Source: Actinomyces qiguomingii
Lineage (GTDB): Bacteria; Actinomycetota; Actinomycetes; Actinomycetales; Actinomycetaceae
Assembly: GCF_004102025.1 (NCBI RefSeq)
Contig: NZ_CP025228.1
Span: 3,534,001-3,598,000, forward strand
Direction of reading: 5' to 3'
DNA length: 64,000 bases
Made by a program: the position numbers and the translations under genes. The notes beneath the pieces were generated by a model. The model was not told the DNA's origin. It saw only the letters and a list, made by a program, of their open reading frames with translations, and did not search any database. Shown here piece after piece: positions 18,315 through 26,872 of the stretch. Each line of letters starts with the position of its first letter. Positions within the stretch are counted from its first letter, which is position 1.

Positions 18315-19403
18315 TCAGACATCATCGTGGTCTTCTTGGTTGGTTTGATTGTCTCGTTGTTTGCGGTTGTAGGCAAGGCGCTGCTGAGCGGCCCGTTTCA
18401 GGCCTTCCTGGCGGGCCTTGCGGATGGCCGGCCCGCGCCCGGTGTGCTCGTCCAGGGGTGTGACGTAGCCGATTCCGGAGTGCAAGCGCTGGCTGTTGTA
18501 CTCGGTGCGCACAGAGTCGAGTTCGGCCCTCAGGACAGCGGGATCGGTGATTGCCAGCAGGTGAGGCCACTCGGCCTTGAGTGTTCCGTTGAGGGACTCG
18601 ATCCAGGCCTGGTCGGTCGGAGTCGCCGGCCGTCCGAAGTGCTGGGCGATGGCGACCATGGCCATGAACCTGCGGGTGTTGGCAGCAATCATCTGGGAGC
18701 CGTTGTCGGACACCGCCAACAGGATCGGGGTCAGTTCATCGTCTCCGTCAAGCGTCAGCCGGCGCTTCAGGGCCTGGGCTCGTTCCAGGGCGGCCTCGAG
18801 CAGGCCTTCGGCGTCCAGGGCCTGCTCGAAGGCGAGGCGGACCTGGTGGTGGGTCTCCTCGCTGGAGACCACATGGGTGATCCACTTGCGTGAGACCAGA
18901 TCCTCGATGATCAGCACAGTCATGCCGCAGGCGGTGAAGTGAGTGGAGTCGTAGATCCAGATCGAGTTGGGCTTGTACGTCGCCCAGTCGGGGAACGGAC
19001 GACGCTTGGAGCGCGCTGGCCGGGCGGGATGCCTGAACCGAAGCTCGTGGTCATTCAGGACCCTGCGGACGGTGGAGGCCGACGCCCAGAACAACCCGTT
19101 GTAGGAGCCTCGGTGAGCCAGGCGACGGTGAGAGAAGTCCTTCTCACCGAAAGTCTCGAAGGCGTCCACAATCGCCTCGATCTCGCACGGCATCAGGGCA
19201 TTGACAGCGGCGCCAGGCCGGGCGTCGGCCAGTCCTACCCCGTTCTGGCGCCGTTTCCAGCGCCGGTAGCGTCGCTCGGCCAGTCCCAGGACCTCACAGG
19301 CCTTAGCCACGGTCCAGCCCTGACCGGTGGCGTAGTCCACCAGCTCCAAAAGCCCCTGTTTGACGGGCGCATCCACCCGGGCGGGGACCGGGGCACCGGG
19401 CAT
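18315..19403 (-). CDS. IS3-family transposase orfB, copy B (intact)
   Basis: 362 residues. Integrase core with Asp in SIWIYDSTHFTACGM, Asp in ILLAVSDNGSQMIAAN and Glu in DQAWIESLNGTLK; the last two are 35 residues apart, the DDX35E spacing of IS3-type enzymes. C-terminal ...NSQRLHSGIGYVTPLDEH is typical. Start ATG overlaps the orfA stop. This is the only transposase in the window that looks fully functional. Confidence 0.93.
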   Translation of the reverse strand: MPGAPVPARVDAPVKQGLLELVDYATGQGWTVAKACEVLGLAERRYRRWKRRQNGVGLADARPGAAVNALMPCEIEAIVDAFETFGEKDFSHRRLAHRGSYNGLFWASASTVRRVLNDHELRFRHPARPARSKRRPFPDWATYKPNSIWIYDSTHFTACGMTVLIIEDLVSRKWITHVVSSEETHHQVRLAFEQALDAEGLLEAALERAQALKRRLTLDGDDELTPILLAVSDNGSQMIAANTRRFMAMVAIAQHFGRPATPTDQAWIESLNGTLKAEWPHLLAITDPAVLRAELDSVRTEYNSQRLHSGIGYVTPLDEHTGRGPAIRKARQEGLKRAAQQRLAYNRKQRDNQTNQEDHDDV

Positions 19404-19750
19404 CAGACCGAGCCCCCTTTTTTCTCCAGCACCACCAACTTCACCGCCTGCTCCGTCACCGTACGGGTCAAGCGGTCGATCTCGGCCCTGGCCTGCTCAA
19501 GCTCGACATCACGAGCCGACTTGCCAGACGAACCCGGACGCGAAGCCGACAACGCGTCCAAGGCGCCTTGCCTGGCGACCTGCCGCAGCCTCACGATCGT
19601 GGAGCGGTCCACTCCGGCCTCGGTCGCAGCCGCCCCCACCGTGACCTCCTCTCGCATCAGCCTTACGTAGATCTCATACTTCTGCGAAGGCGACAAGAAC
19701 ACCTTGGCCCGACGCCCAGAACCCCTCGTCGTGTCAGCATCACTGCTCAT
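19403..19750 (-). CDS. IS3-family transposase orfA, copy B
   Basis: 115 residues, identical in sequence to the copy A orfA: helix-turn-helix around residues 30-60 and coiled coil near residues 80-105. It should bind the element ends together with orfB. Confidence 0.9.
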   Translation of the reverse strand: MSSDADTTRGSGRRAKVFLSPSQKYEIYVRLMREEVTVGAAATEAGVDRSTIVRLRQVARQGALDALSASRPGSSGKSARDVELEQARAEIDRLTRTVTEQAVKLVVLEKKGGSV

Positions 19751-20005
19751 CGCGCACCCTCCTCAAGGTGTCACGAAGACCCTACCCATGCGGTCTGATC
19801 CTCAGCCCAAAACCGGACACGAACGCTGAAGCAAATCAGGTCGGAATGGAAAACAGTCACCCCACGGGTAGGCTTGTGGTTGCGGACCGCCATGTCGATT
19901 GCCTCACAGACCAGGTCGGTGCGCATATGATCCGCCATCGCGTACCCCACCACCTTCATGCGTAGCAGCAGCCCCGGCACGGTGGCCAGGTACACCAACC
20001 CCACC

Positions 20006-21365
20006 CAGGGGCTCGGCAAAGTTGGTGTGTGGTTAGGGGGTTGTTAGGAGTTTGATGGCTTTGGTGGGTCTTCGTGTCATGGCCCGGTTGGCTGAGGCGA
20101 TGCTGGTGGTGGCCGGGTCGTCGTAGATGGTGCGGATCAGGCTTATGGCCAGGTTCCGCAGGGTGGCCATCACCTGCGGCCCGGAGCCGGTGCGCAGCTG
20201 GTGGCGGTCCTCGTCATAGGTCACGTCCCGTACCCAGTGAACACGGTTTTCTATCGCCCAGTGGCCCTGTATCCAGGCGGCAACGGTCTCGGGCGGGGCC
20301 TGCTCGGGCGGTATGGAGCAGACCAGGTAGACGACCTCGGTGCTGCGCTTGCTGTTCTTACCGCGGGTGTGGGTGGTGCGGGTGCGACGCACCTGAAGCA
20401 CCTGTGAGGCGCCGGGGAAGTCGATCCAGTCCGGGGTTGCCACGGCTTTGATGGTGCGCCGCACCCGTCTACCGTGAGAGCGGTCCACCCCCGACACGGC
20501 GGGGACGTCCTTCCAGGGCAGCGCCTTGAGCTTCGCCCTGAGACTGGGCTGGTTGTTCTTGACCGTGAGCAGGTAGTCGGCGCCCCGGGAGGTGATCCAC
20601 TCGGCGGTGCTGGTCTGGGTGTGCAGGGCGTCGGCGGTGATGACCGCGCCGGTAAGGTCATGGGGTGCCAGCAGCTGTTTCAGGGCGGGTATCTCACTGG
20701 TCTTATCCTGTACGCGCTGCTGGGCCACCACCGCCCCGGTGCCCTGGTCAAGGGCCGCCAGCAGGTGCGGGGCCCCACCACCACCATCACCGCCGCCACT
20801 GTCGCCATTATCGGTGTCCCGGCTGCTGTTGTTGTTGTTCTTGGGCTTGGCGCCGCGCAAGGTCTTGCCGTCCACCGCGATAATCCTGCGTCCGTCGATG
20901 GTGCCGGTGCGGGTGAGCACCCACGACGCCACCCGCGCGCCGGTAGTCGTCGGCGTCCAGGCCCGCCAGGGCACGGCGGATAGTGGACTGCCGACGGCAG
21001 TGGTCGGCCTTGCGGTAGTCCCAGTTGCCGTAGTTGGCCGCCGGTCAGGTCCTGGGCGTTTTCCCAGATGGCCAGCAGGGTGCGGCAGCCGGCCAGTACT
21101 CCCACCGCCGCCAAAGCCAGCACAGTGTCCAGGCGGTGACGCACCCCGCGCCGATCACGCGGGTGCCGGGACACCCTTGAACACTCCGATCAGGGGCTGG
21201 CGCGACAAGGGGGCGGTGGGGGATGATGACACAGCGGCGCGACCTTCCGTGATGATGTTGATTTAGCACCACATATCCTCACCGGCGGGTCGCGCCGCAC
21301 CCCCACCAACACGCCGAAAACCCCTAACAACCCACCACCCAGTCAACGACTTTGCCGAACCCCTG
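20006..21365 (-). mobile_element. ISAs1-family element (1,360 bp) with 10-bp target duplication
   Basis: Ends are CAGGGGCTCGGCAAAGT on the left and, read inward, CAGGGGTTCGGCAAAGT on the right. CAACCCCACC is duplicated at 19996-20005 and 21366-21375. Inserted into the orfB gene of element X. Confidence 0.9.
20033..21260 (-). pseudogene. ISAs1-family transposase, frameshifted
   Basis: The long part (20033-20974) has IIAVDGKTLRGAKPKN, VITADALHTQTSTAEWI, TVKNNQPSL and GHWAIENRVHWVRDVTYDED, the ISAs1/DDE_Tnp_1 signatures. The N-terminal part (DRRGVRHRLDTVLALAAVGV and LAGCRTLLAIWENAQDL) lies upstream in another frame, and STIRRALAGLDADDYRRA in a third, so at least two frameshifts near 20950-21010 separate the halves. 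A NNNNSS-Gly/Asp-rich insert sits after the first motif. Confidence 0.82.
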
Positions 21366-21375
21366 CAACCCCACC

Positions 21376-21984
21376 CAAGTAGGAATGTAGGTGATATCCC
21401 CGACCCACCTAATCCCGGGGTGTCGGCGGTGAAGTCCCGCCCCAACAGGTCGGGGCGCTCGGCCAAGCCCTCGGCGGGGACTGTGGTGTGGACCCTTCGG
21501 CGCGGCTGTGCCGCTTTCAGGTCCAGCTCGCACATGATCGACCTAACTGCGTCAGGGTCGGCCGGCACCCCCTGCCAATCCAGCGTGGCAGCCACCCTCC
21601 GATACCCGTAAGTGCCATCGGACTCATCGAAGATCTTCTCAATCAGTACGCTGAGTTCCTTTCTGCGGATCGCGGTGGCCGATTCGTGTCTGCTCAGCCA
21701 GTTGTAATAGCCAGACTTGGAGACCATCGCCCATTGGCACATCCAGGCGATCGGGTAGTTGCCCTCTTCGCGGCGGATCAGCTCATACCTGGTGGTCACG
21801 GCTGTTCCTTCGCGAAGAAGGCCGCCGCATTTTTAGGAACTCATTCTCCATCCGAAGCTTGTAGTTCTCCGCCTTCAGCCGGGCCAACTCCTCTACACCC
21901 GCGGCTTTCTTCTGCTCCCGGGCGTCGGCGTGCTGCTTTCTGCACTTCGCAACCCAGTTGCCCACAGTCTGCGCCCCCAGGCAG
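21376..21984 (-). mobile_element. Left remnant of IS3-group element X including orfA 3' part
   Basis: Holds the orfB N-terminus (above) and, overlapping it, the orfA end: TVGNWVAKCRKQHADAREQK and EELARLKAENYKLRMENEFL followed by the usual KxAAxFFA-type ending. The orfA beginning is missing: homology breaks at about 21984 within the codons for GAQTVG. Confidence 0.75.
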
Positions 21985-22160
21985 TGGTATACGCGCCCGC
22001 ACCACCAGGAGGTACGACATCAGAGTCACTGGAACCACCGGGGGTTGTTCACAGAGGCGACCCACCACTGCGGAATTCCTGTGCTTTCCGTGCGATTGTG
22101 CGGAAAAGCCGTGATCGTATGGGGAGACTGGCGGTGCCGTGAATAAGCCTCCCAGTCTCA
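21985..22160. other. Unidentified mobile-element scrap
   Basis: No intact gene. It ends in GTGAATAAGCCTCCCAGTCT (from 22139), which resembles the right terminal repeat of the IS5-like element at 17910-17932, so it may be the end of a relative. Assignment is weak. Confidence 0.3.
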
Positions 22161-22238
22161 GTATGTCATTAGCACGCCACCCCACCCAAACACGCACCAG
22201 AAACCAGCAAATGCTCCACAGACCATGCCACCGAAGCA

Positions 22239-22639
22239 GTCGCAATGCACCTGGAGGTGCGAGGTGCTTCCTGACTAGCTAATGCTGTGACGTTTGCGTG
22301 GTCTGCCGCGGAGTCTCAATGCACCTGGAGGTGCGAGGTGCTTCCTGACCTCCGGGTGGGCTCAGTACGAGAAGACCGGTCGAGGTCTCAATGCACCTGG
22401 AGGTGCGAGGTGCTTCCTGACTTCACTAGCGAGCTACGCAGGCTCGTGGCTCTCATTCGTCTCAATGCACCTGGAGGTGCGAGGTGCTTCCTGACAGCAT
22501 GTCGTACTCGGACTCAGTGCTGCTGACAGTGTCTCAATGCACCTGGAGGTGCGAGGTGCTTCCTGACCTTGCCGCCTGTGTCTTTGTCTTCATTGTATCC
22601 CTGTCTCAATGCACCTGGAGGTGCGAGGTGCTTCCTGAC
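22239..22639 (-). CRISPR. CRISPR array 2: six 37-bp repeats, five spacers
   Basis: Repeats start at 22239, 22313, 22385, 22459, 22531 and 22603, each 37 bp; spacers are 37, 35, 37, 35 and 35 nt and all unique. On the minus strand the repeat ends ATTGAGAC (array 1: ATTAAGAC); otherwise repeats match array 1. The first listed repeat has one change (GTCGCAATG), again at the leader-distal end. The leader follows 22639. No cas gene in the window. Confidence 0.95.
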
Positions 22640-22882
22640 CCCTACCCCTGGAAACCGCGCCATACCGCCACTTCCAGGCTCAAGATCGCCACCGGCCCCG
22701 CAAGCACCCCACGGAACCGACTGGCACCAGGCCAAAACTACCACCTTTCGTTGAAAACAAGCCAAGCGCCACCGACACCCCCCAAACCCCCTCCAGCCAC
22801 CAACTTTCAACGAAGTCATGCGGAAAAGTCGGGGTCAAAACGCACCAAACTTTGTACCGTAGACCAAATCGCAACCTCACCA
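22640..22882 (-). promoter_or_regulatory. CRISPR leader 2
   Basis: Near-identical to 13827-14069, including the TTCGTTGAAA/TTTCAACGAA inverted repeat. Differences cluster at ACCAGGCCAAAAC versus ACCACTCCAAAAC and in the C-rich tract near 22780. Homology ends after CAACCTCACC. Confidence 0.78.
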
Positions 22883-22982
22883 CAACGCTCCGCCCACGCA
22901 CCACCCACCACACCCGCCCCACCATCACCACAGCTCACAGGCAACGACCACCACCGCGAGCACCCGCCCACCCCACCTGGCG

Positions 22983-23073
22983 ACTACTACGCCACTTCAC
23001 CGTTGGGTACTCCGGTTAGGTGTTGGTTGAAGGCCTTGGAGGCCTTCAACCAACACCTAAGTGGCGTAGTAGT
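22983..23073. terminator. Large cruciform downstream of purL
   Basis: A 20-bp perfect stem TTAGGTGTTGGTTGAAGGCC (23016-23035) with complement 23041-23060 and a 5-nt loop, enclosed by a second pair ACTACTACGCCACTT (22983-22997) and its complement (23059-23073). It lies about 85 nt past the purL stop and probably ends that transcript. Confidence 0.65.
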
Positions 23074-23157
23074 CCCCGAACCGGCGTAGTAGAGCCCGAA
23101 CCGGCGTTCTAAACGCCCTCCCGAAACGGCCTCTCCCGAAATACTCTCCGGAAGACC

Positions 23158-25548
23158 TCAATCGAACAGCGCGGGCAGCGTGGCCTCAACCCCCGAGCGC
23201 AGCTCATCCAGGTCCAGCACCAGCGGGCGGCCAGAACCGCCGTCGGCCAGCAGATCGGTGCCGGTAACGGCCAGCATGTCCCCGCCGGTGGTGCCCAGGC
23301 GCCCCCAGGCCACACCCTCGGCCTCGGCCGCGGCGGCCACCGCCGGCAACGTACCCTCGGGCACCGCCACCAGGGCGCGAGCACCGGACTCGGACAGCAG
23401 GGCGGTGAAGTCGTCGACGTCCCCAGGCACGGCCGCCAGATCGATGGCCGCGCCGACGCCGAAGCGCAGGCAGGCGTCGACCAGGCTCTGCGCCAGCCCA
23501 CCGGTGGACAGGTCGTGGGCGGCACGCACCAGCCGGGAACCATCGGGCAGGTCCACCTCGCTCAGCGCCACCAGCACGCGCCCGAGCGCGGCCTCAGCCT
23601 CCAAGTCCACGTGCGGCGGCAGCCCGCCCAAGTGATCATGCACCACGCGAGTCCAGGCCGAACCATCCAGCTCGTCGTGGGTCTCGCCCAGGGCGATGAT
23701 GGCCAGCCCCTCCTCCTGCCAGCCCGAGGGGTTGGCGCGGCGCACGTCGTCCATCACCCCGAGCACACCCACCACGGGCGTGGGATTGATGGAGGAGTCG
23801 GGCAGCCCCTTGACCTTCCCGTGAGAGTTGTACAGGGAGACGTTCCCGCCGGTGACGGGCACGCCCAGCTCGCGGCAGGCGTCGGCCAGGCCGGTGATCG
23901 CCTCGACCAGCTGCCACATCGCATCGGGATCCTCCGGGGAGCCGAAGTTGAGGCAGTCGGTGACGGCCAGCGGGCGGGCACCCACCGTGCACACGTTGCG
24001 GTAGGACTCGGCCAGCGCCTGGGCCGCGCCGGTGGCCGGGTCGAGCTTGGTGAAACGGCCGTTGGCGTCCGTGGCAATGGCGACCCCACGGCCGGTGGCC
24101 TCATCCACGCGGATCACGCCGGCGTCGTCGGGCTGGGCCAGGGCGGTGGCGCCGCGCACGAAGCGGTCGTACTGGTCGGTGACCCAGGCGGCGGAGGCCT
24201 GATTGGGGCTGGTGACGACGGCGCGCACTTGCTCCGCCAGCTCCGCGACCGTCTCGGGGCGGGGCAGGTCATCGGAGGTGTCGGCGTTCAGGGCGTCCTG
24301 CCAGGCGGGGCGGGCGTGGGGGCGGTCATAGGTGGGGCCCTCGTGGGCGACGGTGCGCGGGTCGACGTCCACGATCCGCTCCCCGAAGTGGTCGATGGTC
24401 AGCCGCCCGGAGCCGTTGACCTCGCCGATCACGGAGGCCTCAACGTCCCACTTGTCGATAACCGCCATGAAGTCGTCCAGCTTGTCCGGGGCGACGACGG
24501 CCATCATCCGCTCCTGGGACTCACTCATGAGGATCTCCCCGGCCGTGAGGGTGGGGTCGCGCAGCAGCACGTTCTCCAGGTCCACGTGCATGCCGCCGTC
24601 GCCATTGGAGGCCAGCTCGCTGGTGGCGCAGGAGATGCCGGCGGCACCCAGGTCCTGGATGCCGAGCACCAGGTCGGCCGCGAACAGGTCCAGGCAGCAC
24701 TCGATCAGGACCTTCTCCATGAAGGGATCGCCCACCTGCACACTGGGCCGCTTGGCGGGCATGCCGTCCTCGAAGGACTCCGAGGCGAGGATGGATGCCC
24801 CGCCGATGCCGTCGCCGCCGGTGCGGGCGCCGAACAGGACCACCTTGTTACCCGCGCCGGAGGCATTGGCCAGGTGGATGTCCTCATGCCGCAGCACGCC
24901 CACGCACAGGGCGTTGACCAGCGGGTTCTCCTGATAGGAGGAGTCAAATTCGGTCTCGCCACCGATATTGGGCAGGCCCAAGCAGTTGCCATAGCCGCCC
25001 ACGCCGGCCACCACGCCGTGCACCACGCGGGCGGTGTCCGGGTGGTCGACGGCGCCGAAGCGCAGCTGGTCCATGACGGCCACGGGACGGGCACCCATGG
25101 AGATGATGTCGCGCACGATCCCGCCGACGCCGGTGGCGGCACCCTGGTAGGGCTCGACGAAGCTGGGGTGGTTGTGGGACTCAACCTTGTAGGTCACCGC
25201 CCAGCCGTCGCCAATGTCGACCACGCCGGCGTTCTCCCCCATGCCGACCAGCAGGTGCTCGCGCATCTCCGGGGTGGTCTTCTCCCCGAACTGGCGCAGG
25301 TGGAGCTTGGAGGACTTGTAGGAGCAGTGCTCAGACCACATCACCGAGTACATGGCCAGCTCGGCGGCGGTGGGACGGCGGCCGAGGATGGTCTTGATGG
25401 AGTCGTACTCCTCATCCTTCAGGCCGAGTTCGCGATAGGGCATCGCCTGGTCGGGGGTCGCCGCCGCGTGGGCGACGGTGTCGGGGTGTTCGACGGGCCG
25501 GTCGGGGCGGGCGGGTTCGGTCGCGGCGTTGGGCTCGACGGCGGACAT
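23158..25548 (-). CDS. purL: Phosphoribosylformylglycinamidine synthase, large subunit
   Basis: 796 residues, the length of the small PurL type that works with separate PurS and PurQ. It makes FGAM from FGAR, ATP and ammonia delivered by PurQ (step 4 of purine synthesis). Visible blocks: [40 protein letters not shown] with [18 protein letters not shown], and repeated AIRS-like domain motifs ([29 protein letters not shown] [10 protein letters not shown]). It is encoded 5.5 kb away from purS-purQ, on the same strand, as its own unit ending in a large hairpin. Confidence 0.97.
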   Translation of the reverse strand: MSAVEPNAATEPARPDRPVEHPDTVAHAAATPDQAMPYRELGLKDEEYDSIKTILGRRPTAAELAMYSVMWSEHCSYKSSKLHLRQFGEKTTPEMREHLLVGMGENAGVVDIGDGWAVTYKVESHNHPSFVEPYQGAATGVGGIVRDIISMGARPVAVMDQLRFGAVDHPDTARVVHGVVAGVGGYGNCLGLPNIGGETEFDSSYQENPLVNALCVGVLRHEDIHLANASGAGNKVVLFGARTGGDGIGGASILASESFEDGMPAKRPSVQVGDPFMEKVLIECCLDLFAADLVLGIQDLGAAGISCATSELASNGDGGMHVDLENVLLRDPTLTAGEILMSESQERMMAVVAPDKLDDFMAVIDKWDVEASVIGEVNGSGRLTIDHFGERIVDVDPRTVAHEGPTYDRPHARPAWQDALNADTSDDLPRPETVAELAEQVRAVVTSPNQASAAWVTDQYDRFVRGATALAQPDDAGVIRVDEATGRGVAIATDANGRFTKLDPATGAAQALAESYRNVCTVGARPLAVTDCLNFGSPEDPDAMWQLVEAITGLADACRELGVPVTGGNVSLYNSHGKVKGLPDSSINPTPVVGVLGVMDDVRRANPSGWQEEGLAIIALGETHDELDGSAWTRVVHDHLGGLPPHVDLEAEAALGRVLVALSEVDLPDGSRLVRAAHDLSTGGLAQSLVDACLRFGVGAAIDLAAVPGDVDDFTALLSESGARALVAVPEGTLPAVAAAAEAEGVAWGRLGTTGGDMLAVTGTDLLADGGSGRPLVLDLDELRSGVEATLPALFD

Positions 25549-25762
25549 GGCTGCTCCTGGGTGGGCGGTGGAACCGGGTTAGAGGTTACCCGGCGGGGCG
25601 GCATCCCGCCTATTTCACGCGTGCTCGACGTCGAGCAGCATCCACACGAGCCCGACGTCGAGCGGCGGCTGCACGAGTCCGGCGCCTGGCGCTCGCGTCC
25701 TCAACCAGGGGACTTCCCGCGCCCCGAGCCAGAGGACGTATCCTGCTCTGCGCCGCCCCGGC

Positions 25763-25819
25763 CCTCGGTTCGGACCCCTGGCCTCTGTCCGGACCCCTGG
25801 CCTCGGTTCGGACCCCTGA
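25763..25819. repeat. 19-bp tandem repeat, three units
   Basis: Three units of CCTCGGTTCGGACCCCTGG (second with TGTCC) in the gap upstream of purL. Further on, GGTCCAAAT occurs twice around 25855-25882. Confidence 0.8.
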
Positions 25820-25916
25820 CGTCTATCTGGACCGCTCCAGTGGCGCACTACGACGGTCCAAATAGAGGATGGCGGTCCAAATGGCGTCCGGCGGAGTTCT
25901 CGAAGTCGCGCGCACA

Positions 25917-25982
25917 CCGACGACGGCTCCGGGTCCTACCGACGACGGCTCCGGGTCCTACCGACGACGGCTCCGGGTCCTA
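25917..25982. repeat. 22-bp tandem repeat, three identical units
   Basis: Three perfect copies of a unit CCGACGACGG-CTCCGGGTCCTA. The last one runs into the stop codon of the 2H phosphoesterase gene. It differs in sequence from the dispersed 22-bp iterated repeat. Confidence 0.9.
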
Positions 25983-26681
25983 CGGCTGAGACAACCAGTA
26001 GTTGCTCATTGAGTCGAAGCGCAGAACGTGCAGGCGCTCGGGGGCGAGCATCACCGCCTTCCCCGCAACTTGCCCGGTCAACTCATCCAGCGCGGAGCGC
26101 AACTTGTCGGGCGACAGCGGTGTGGGCGCCTCCGGCCGGTAGTAGGCGACAGTGATGTGGGGCGTGAACGGCCCGGAGGGGACGATCTTGTCGAACACCC
26201 TGCGGGCCGAGAGCAGTTTGTGGTGCCCACCCTCGTCCACTGCCCTGATCCCAATGACGACGCTCGTGTTCACCAGATTGAAGACCGTCGTGCACCTGGT
26301 GCGGATCGGACCGACCGTGCGCGCCTGCGCAACCAGCTCCGCGACCTTAGCCGCATCGGCCTCCACCACCGGCCACACCCGTTCCCGGTCCGGGCCGGCG
26401 TGGAGGTCGTGGAGCGTCACATGTGCCATCTCCACGGGCAGCGGCAGTGACAGAGAATCGCCGAAACGGTCATGGAGCTCGTTCGCGATCACCCCTACGA
26501 GTTCCCGCGCCCGATCGTCGAGGAAGTAGGCGATCGTGTCCCCATGGAAGGGCCGCAGCATCCCGACTCGTGGGACCACCTTCTGCTCCAGCGACGCGGG
26601 CAGCCCGAATACCGGCTCGTCTGGAACCGAGTCGGTCTGAAAGGGCCCGACACGCTCGTCAAACTCAAGCAGCGTCTCCAC
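25980..26681 (-). CDS. 2'-5' RNA ligase-like 2H phosphoesterase
   Basis: 233 residues. Two H-x-T motifs define the 2H superfamily: His-Val-Thr in VEMAHVTLHDL (near residue 105) and His-Ile-Thr in PFTPHITVAYYRPE (near residue 178). Such enzymes act on 2',3'-cyclic or 2'-5' linked nucleotides or RNA ends. The N-terminal 50 residues are not typical of bacterial ThpR and include a hydrophilic LEFDERVGPFQTD stretch, so this is probably a separate actinobacterial branch. Substrate unknown. Stands alone between intergenic repeats. Confidence 0.8.
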   Translation of the reverse strand: METLLEFDERVGPFQTDSVPDEPVFGLPASLEQKVVPRVGMLRPFHGDTIAYFLDDRARELVGVIANELHDRFGDSLSLPLPVEMAHVTLHDLHAGPDRERVWPVVEADAAKVAELVAQARTVGPIRTRCTTVFNLVNTSVVIGIRAVDEGGHHKLLSARRVFDKIVPSGPFTPHITVAYYRPEAPTPLSPDKLRSALDELTGQVAGKAVMLAPERLHVLRFDSMSNYWLSQP

Positions 26682-26756
26682 AACCGGCTCCTTCAGCGGA
26701 AGAGTGACCGCCCCAGATCAACGCGCCGCCAAAACCCGCCCGGACAGCCACTTCGA

Positions 26757-26811
26757 CCGAACTCGGCAGTAACTTCGACCGAACTCGGCAGTAACGTCGA
26801 CCGAACTCGGC
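26757..26811 (-). repeat. 22-bp iterated intergenic repeat, locus 3 (2.5 units)
   Basis: Two 22-bp units and a partial third, starting CCGAACTCGGCAGTAAC. Same family as 3054 and 4635, here between the TM2 gene end and the 2H phosphoesterase start. Confidence 0.88.
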
Positions 26812-26872
26812 GAGGATGGGGATGCGAGGATGGGGGTGGAGGATGCGGTATGAGGGTGGGGCCGTCGACTGA

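Larger units (their letters stand above)
18275..19838 (-). mobile_element. IS3-family element copy B (1,564 bp, intact)
   Basis: Same ends as copy A; flanked by GGTC (18271-18274 and 19839-19842). Inserted in element X orfB between the codons for HSD and RGSQ. Both target sites (copies A and B) contain GTCGGAATG on the plus strand immediately right of the element. Confidence 0.93.
17970..21799 (-). pseudogene. IS3-group transposase orfB (element X), split by two other ISs
   Basis: Three pieces join into one protein. 21376-21799: VTTRYELIRREEGNYPIAWM to ITYIPTWVGL. 19843-19995: VYLATVPGLLLRMKVVGYAM to VTVFHSD. 17970-18274: RGSQYTSQQFADHLKKYGI to the end LQAATPNAA. The joints coincide exactly with the 10-bp target duplication of the ISAs1-like element and the 4-bp duplication of IS3 copy B. 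Small frameshifts (near 21390 and 18050) show it had also decayed. Its own right end is lost at about 17940. Confidence 0.85.

Noticed and set aside
13571..22639. Type V or II CRISPR with GTC...GAC repeats read on the plus strand
   Set aside because: Leader position and degenerate end repeats indicate the opposite orientation, and no Cas9/Cas12-sized gene or tracrRNA-like anti-repeat is present.
23515..25989. 824-codon open frame opposite purL
   Set aside because: Antisense to a fully recognised purL; the Gly/His/Val-rich composition is that of a shadow frame in high-GC DNA.
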